NCBI GenBank assembly: GCA_023432855.1
Contig: JAEZEZ010000025.1
Span: 1-24,479, forward strand
DNA length: 24,479 nucleotides
Source of the DNA: Pseudomonadota bacterium
Lineage (GTDB): Bacteria > Pseudomonadota > Alphaproteobacteria > Caulobacterales > Caulobacteraceae
Reading direction: 5' to 3'
The notes beneath the pieces were generated by a model. The model searched no databases. It saw only the letters and a list, made by a program, of their open reading frames with translations, and was not told the DNA's origin. Below are positions 21,571-24,479 of the stretch, one piece after another. Each line of letters opens with the position of its first letter. Position 1 is the first letter of the stretch. The position numbers and the translations under genes are program-made.

Positions 21571-22320
21571 ATGTCGGCTCCTCGCCATGGCCGGGGACCT
21601 GAAGGCGTGGATCGCAACATGGTGCTTCGGGCGGTCGAGCCGCCCATGCGTGCGAAGTTCGAAGCGCGCTTCGAGCGCGTGCCCCTGGGCAAGGGGCAGG
21701 TGCTGCATGAGGCCGGGGACACCGTCGAATGGGTGTGGTTTCCGGACAGCGGCCTGATCGGCCTGGCGACGGAGACCAGCGCGGGCGAGAGCGTGCAATG
21801 CGCGGCGGTCGGCTATGACGGGGCGGTCGGGGTGTTCGAGGCCTGCGGCAGCCGCCGTGTCTTCCACCGCGCCGTGGTCCAGCTTCCGGGCCACGCCTGG
21901 AGACTGCGCGCCGCCTCCTATCGGGAGCTGTTCGACCAGTCGGAAGCCCTTCGTACGGCCGTCCACCAGCTGGTCGAGGCGCTGCTTACCGAGGCGCGCC
22001 AGTACGTCGCCTGCAACGCCCTGCATCCGCTGCAGAGCCGGCTGGCGCGCCTGGTGGCCGATATCGAGGAGAAGGCCCGCTGTGGCGACGTCCTGCCCCT
22101 GACCCAGGACGCCCTGGCCCAGATGCTGGGGGTGCAGCGGACCTCGGTGGCGCTCGCGGTGGCGTCGCTGCAGAAGGCCGGGGTGGTGCGACAGGGCCGC
22201 GGCGCCCTGGAGATCGCCGACCGCGCGGGACTGGAACGCGAGGCCTGCGCCTGCCGGGACACGGTGCGGTTCGCCCGGGGCGAAATCTACGCCTCCTTCG
22301 GCTCGTCGTGTGAGGCATGA
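21571..22320 (+). CDS. Crp/Fnr-family transcriptional regulator
   Basis: A 249-residue regulator with an N-terminal cupin-like sensor domain (FERVPLGKGQVLHEAGDTVEWVWFPDSGLIGLATET...VGYDGAVGVFEACG) and a C-terminal winged helix-turn-helix (LPLTQDALAQMLGVQRTSVALAVASLQKAGVVRQGRGALEI). The cysteines are not arranged as an FNR iron-sulfur cluster and the cAMP-pocket residues are not recognisable, so the signal is unknown. The start is uncertain: ATG at 21571 has AAGG six bases upstream, while GTG at 21607 or ATG at 21619 would give the more usual short N-terminus. Its stop overlaps the ATG of a 66-residue helical protein in ATGA. It diverges from the stress-like membrane protein. Confidence 0.9.
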   Translation: MSAPRHGRGPEGVDRNMVLRAVEPPMRAKFEARFERVPLGKGQVLHEAGDTVEWVWFPDSGLIGLATETSAGESVQCAAVGYDGAVGVFEACGSRRVFHRAVVQLPGHAWRLRAASYRELFDQSEALRTAVHQLVEALLTEARQYVACNALHPLQSRLARLVADIEEKARCGDVLPLTQDALAQMLGVQRTSVALAVASLQKAGVVRQGRGALEIADRAGLEREACACRDTVRFARGEIYASFGSSCEA

Positions 22321-22517
22321 GCGATCCGCGCTCGGCGCCTTCGCGCACCAGCTATCTGAAGCAGGCCGAGCAGGCCGAGGCCTTGGCCCGCCGCGCCTCC
22401 AGCGAACAGGAGCGCGCTTCCTTCGAAGACATCGCGCGGCTGTGGCGCCAGCTGGCCGAGCGGACCGGCCAGATGGCGCAGGATTCGTCGGGCGACCAGG
22501 ACGATCAGGACGCCTGA
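22317..22517 (+). CDS. Small helical protein coupled to the Crp/Fnr gene
   Basis: A 66-residue soluble protein, mostly one predicted helical hairpin: SYLKQAEQAEALARRASSEQERASFEDIARLWRQLAERT, followed by an acidic disordered end (DSSGDQDDQDA). It resembles the abundant small alphaproteobacterial proteins of the form 'YxxxAEExRxxAxxAxxxxxxxxxLxxAxxWxxLAE', whose function is unknown; this likeness is from memory. Its ATG overlaps the Crp/Fnr stop by four bases (ATGA), so translation is probably coupled. Its last 13 bases overlap the converging PepSY gene. Confidence 0.75.
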   Translation: MSDPRSAPSRTSYLKQAEQAEALARRASSEQERASFEDIARLWRQLAERTGQMAQDSSGDQDDQDA

Positions 22518-23239
22518 CGCCGCCGCTCGGCCGCCGCCGCCCGCCATCCTGCCACATCGCGGCCCAGCCGGATCCACAGCAGCACGAACCCGGTGATCAC
22601 GATCGCCAGGGTGAGCACGACCGCGACGATGATCGGCGGATGGTTGAAGTCCGTCCCGTTCTCCAGATCCATGATGTGGAGACGCCAGAAGAAGTCGTAG
22701 AAGCGCCAGACCTGCGAACGCCGCGTCACCACCTCCCCGGTCTCCGGCGACACATAGAAGGTGGTCCCCTCCGCATCGTCGAAGTCAACGCGCCACAGGG
22801 GCCCTGTCCGGCCCGTTTCCTGCGGCGCGGTCGCCAGCAATTCGGCGAAGACCGTCTTGCCGTCGCCCTTGTAGGCCCTCTGCGCCAGGTCGCGGACGGC
22901 CTGTTCGGTCATCGGACCGAAGGGCGCGCCGTCGATGGCCGACACGGTCACCGCTTCCCCGCCGGCCGGCTTCAGCACCCAAGCCGGCCCGCGGGGCGTA
23001 GATTTCAGCTGGGCCTCGGCGGGCGCGATCCCCGCCCGGGCGGCGGCCTGGTCGAGGGGCAGGACCTCCGACAGGCGCAGGGGCGCGGGCCTGACTTCGG
23101 CGACATGGTGCTCGCTGCGCACCCGTTCGATCGGAATGGCGGTCATCACCAGACCGCCGGCGACCCAGAACAGCACCTGGATTCCCACGATCAGGGCGAT
23201 CCATTTGTGCAGCTGGGTGGATAGACGCAGAACCTTCAT
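22505..23239 (-). CDS. PepSY domain-containing membrane protein
   Basis: A 244-residue protein with an N-terminal membrane helix (HKWIALIVGIQVLFWVAGGLVMTAI, about 11-35), a periplasmic part with two PepSY-like modules (around 55-105 and 110-170; TTFYVSPETGEVVTRR is typical), and a C-terminal helix (PPIIVAVVLTLAIVITGFVLLWI, about 201-223). RFYDFFWRLHIMD is typical of PepSY-TM proteins, which often accompany iron uptake or ferric reductase systems. No iron gene is adjacent here, so its role is open. A G-run (GGGGGG) precedes the ATG. The 3' end overlaps the converging small gene by 13 bases. Confidence 0.85.
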   Translation of the reverse strand: MKVLRLSTQLHKWIALIVGIQVLFWVAGGLVMTAIPIERVRSEHHVAEVRPAPLRLSEVLPLDQAAARAGIAPAEAQLKSTPRGPAWVLKPAGGEAVTVSAIDGAPFGPMTEQAVRDLAQRAYKGDGKTVFAELLATAPQETGRTGPLWRVDFDDAEGTTFYVSPETGEVVTRRSQVWRFYDFFWRLHIMDLENGTDFNHPPIIVAVVLTLAIVITGFVLLWIRLGRDVAGWRAAAAERRRQAS

Positions 23240-23324
23240 GCCGCCCCCCGAAGCGCCGCCGCAGCATCACGGCGCCCGAGGCCCCGGTCAACGCGCCGGG
23301 CGAGGGTCAATGCTTCGAGAAAAA

Positions 23325-23401
23325 TGGCGCACCCGACACGATTCGAACGTGTGACCTTTGCCTTCGGAGGGCAACGCTCTATCCAGCTGAGCTACGGGTG
23401 C
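23325..23401 (-). tRNA. tRNA-Arg (anticodon CCG)
   Basis: On the minus strand the 77-base gene begins GCACCCGTAGCTCAGCTGG. The anticodon stem TTGCC/GGCAA encloses CTCCGAA with anticodon CCG, the T-loop reads GTTCGAATC, and the acceptor stem closes with CGGGTGC, discriminator G and encoded CCA. It reads the CGG arginine codon. Five T residues follow immediately after CCA on the minus strand and may serve in termination. Confidence 0.97.
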
Positions 23402-23422
23402 TTTGGCCACCAGGGGCTGGGC

Positions 23423-23451
23423 TTTCTATCGGAAAGGCCGGGGGGGCTCAA
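23423..23451 (-). promoter_or_regulatory. Candidate housekeeping promoter of tRNA-Arg
   Basis: On the minus strand TTGAGC (23446-23451) and TAGAAA (23423-23428) are separated by exactly 17 bases. The start would fall near 23416, about 15 bases before the tRNA. The -10 context GATAGAAA partly fits the Caulobacter consensus GCTANAWC. Confidence 0.5.
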
Positions 23452-23531
23452 TCCGCATTCGCCGGGAATGGCCGCCTGTTCGCCTCACGCCGTTATCTGG
23501 TATCCCTTCGGCCTGTACGGAGGAGGGCGGC

Positions 23532-24392
23532 ATGAGCGCAGGCGTCAACAACCCGAAACGCAGCGTCCTGATCTCCGTCGCGGCGACCGTGGCGGGCGCC
23601 CTGGCCCTGGCCTGGGGCGTCTGGACCATGAATTCCATCCAGGGTGAGACGCCGTTCACCGCCGTCGCCGTGTCCGCGGGCGGGCTTGCGGTGCTGTTCG
23701 GTTTCCTGATGACGCTGAACTTCCTGTGGGCGATGCGCGTCTTCGCCCGCCTGCGCCGGGGCGAGGGGGTGCTGGCCCGCTGGACCGTGTCGGCCGAGAC
23801 GCTTGAGGCGTTCCGCGAGGACGAGGCGCGGCGCGTCGCCACGGACGGGGCCAACGACTGGCGCATCCCGCGGGTGGCGCCGCCGGAGGGGGTCGAGGTC
23901 ATCTTTGCGGAGGACGGCGTGCTGGTCGGCGACAGCTACTTCGGACTGGCCAGTTCCGGCATCGCCCACGTGCGCGGGATGGACACGCTTGCGGACAGCC
24001 CTCTGGCGCTTCGCTTCCACACGGTGATGTCCACCGTGCGCCGGACCTCCTCGGGCCACACGTTCGAGGACAACTTCGGCTCCCTGCGCATCCCGGTCGC
24101 CCCCGGCTCAAACGACGAGCTGCGGCGCGTGGTCGAGCACTACAGGGACGTGCTGTCGGGCGTGAAGCTGGTGAAGCCGGAGTTCTGGAAGGGGCGCATC
24201 CGCTTCGGCCTGTGGGGCGCGGGGGTCTCGGCCCTGGCGGCGGCCGCGGGCTTCGGCATGAACGCGCTCGGGATCGAGGCGGGGGTGGTGCCGCTGGTGC
24301 TGGCCGTCTGCGGCGTCATCTTCGCCATCGGCGGCCTCGTCCTGGCCTACATCGCGTGGAACTTCGCGGCCCGCCAGCGGCGCGGCTGGTAG
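23532..24392 (+). CDS. Four-TM membrane protein, unknown function
   Basis: A 286-residue protein with two N-terminal membrane helices (about 11-33 and 42-67), a central soluble region of about 150 residues (EGVLARWTVSAETLEAFREDE..., GVEVIFAEDGVLVGDSYFGL), and two C-terminal helices (about 225-245 and 251-276) ending in a basic tail (RQRRGW). The middle region looks like a beta-rich PH-like domain, a weak structural impression. The start at 23532 is set by a strong ribosome site (GGAGGAGGG, about five bases away); an open frame continues upstream to 23403 but would run towards the tRNA. No family was recognised and no operon partner is visible. It converges with a possible truncated gene at the window end. 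Confidence 0.8.
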   Translation: MSAGVNNPKRSVLISVAATVAGALALAWGVWTMNSIQGETPFTAVAVSAGGLAVLFGFLMTLNFLWAMRVFARLRRGEGVLARWTVSAETLEAFREDEARRVATDGANDWRIPRVAPPEGVEVIFAEDGVLVGDSYFGLASSGIAHVRGMDTLADSPLALRFHTVMSTVRRTSSGHTFEDNFGSLRIPVAPGSNDELRRVVEHYRDVLSGVKLVKPEFWKGRIRFGLWGAGVSALAAAAGFGMNALGIEAGVVPLVLAVCGVIFAIGGLVLAYIAWNFAARQRRGW

Positions 24393-24393
24393 C

Positions 24394-24479
24394 TCAGGCG
24401 GCTTCGCTGGCCCGGGCCAGGGCGCAGTCCGCCGGTCGGGCCGCCCGGCCCCCCGCCCCCCCCCCGGGGGCGGGGGGGG
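24394..24479 (-). CDS. Possible 3' end of a truncated gene at the window edge
   Basis: Reading the minus strand towards 24394, an open frame ends ADCALARASEAA followed by TGA, with high-GC third positions. It looks like a genuine protein C-terminus converging with the four-TM gene, starting one base after that gene's stop. Beyond about 24449 the sequence is a C-run and G-run that cannot be trusted, so product and true extent are unknown. Confidence 0.3.
   Translation of the reverse strand, partial: PPAPGGGAGGRAARPADCALARASEAA
24449..24479. other. C-run/G-run fold-back at the contig end
   Basis: Six Cs, one G and ten Cs (24449-24465) are followed by five Gs, one C and eight Gs (24466-24479), so 24449-24460 pairs with 24466-24477. 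Such a near-homopolymeric fold-back exactly at the sequence end is most simply a sequencing or assembly artefact, for example poly-G read ends joined to their reverse complement. Confidence 0.7.

Noticed and set aside
21571..22517. Toxin-antitoxin pair
   Set aside because: The first gene is a full-length Crp/Fnr regulator and the small protein has no toxin or antitoxin features.
24455..24479. G-quadruplex at the right end
   Set aside because: The G-run is at the very end of the sequence and mirrors the preceding C-run, so an assembly artefact is more likely.
1..24479. Prophage, insertion sequence, integrase or defence island
   Set aside because: No transposase, integrase, phage structural, restriction or Cas-like protein was found in any frame that is not a shadow.

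Overview
The window is high-GC chromosomal DNA with strong C/G preference at third codon positions. Its core gene order (truB-rpsO-pnp, murJ-trpS, aroA-cmk-rpsA-ihfB) and gene families (a TIGR02300 'FYDLN acid' protein, class II AroA, a vgr-related HELVH protein, several S41 proteases) point to an alphaproteobacterium, most likely Caulobacteraceae (Brevundimonas or Phenylobacterium-like). This placement is inferred from gene content, not from a database search. No prophage, insertion sequence, CRISPR array or conjugative gene is visible. Both ends cut genes, and the right end finishes in a C-run/G-run that looks like a contig-end artefact.

Layout: 1-3281 is a translation/RNA-decay block (truB 3' end, rpsO, pnp, strong terminator). 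3288-3967 holds a vgr-related HELVH protein gene with palindromes on both sides. 3969-7343 is a minus-strand group: murJ, trpS and a periplasmic PCuAC copper chaperone. 7515-9259 holds a two-helix membrane miniprotein convergent with an acetyl-CoA hydrolase/CoA-transferase. 9305-13218 is the most distinctive accessory block: two exported S41-family proteases flanking a membrane-anchored wHTH-TPR regulator, with a tandem direct repeat in the divergent promoter region. 13365-13440 is tRNA-Ala(GGC). 13555-18113 holds the TIGR02300 gene divergent from aroA-cmk-rpsA. 18213-20881 holds a zinc alcohol dehydrogenase and a tightly coupled ihfB-mscL-sseB run. 20996-24392 holds a one-TM protein gene with a candidate general-stress (EcfG) promoter, a Crp/Fnr regulator coupled to a 66-residue helical protein, a PepSY membrane protein, tRNA-Arg(CCG) and a four-TM protein of unknown function. 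A truncated minus-strand gene may begin beyond the right edge.

How the genes work together: most are housekeeping (translation, RNA turnover, shikimate pathway, CMP phosphorylation, peptidoglycan precursor flipping). The parts that may form less described units are the S41-regulator-S41 cluster, the putative EcfG-controlled membrane protein next to a Crp/Fnr operon, and several non-coding structures: a 60-nt stacked hairpin abutting the murJ ribosome site, a 170-bp inverted-repeat-bounded element that reaches into the end of a gene, and alternative hairpins in the rpsA leader.
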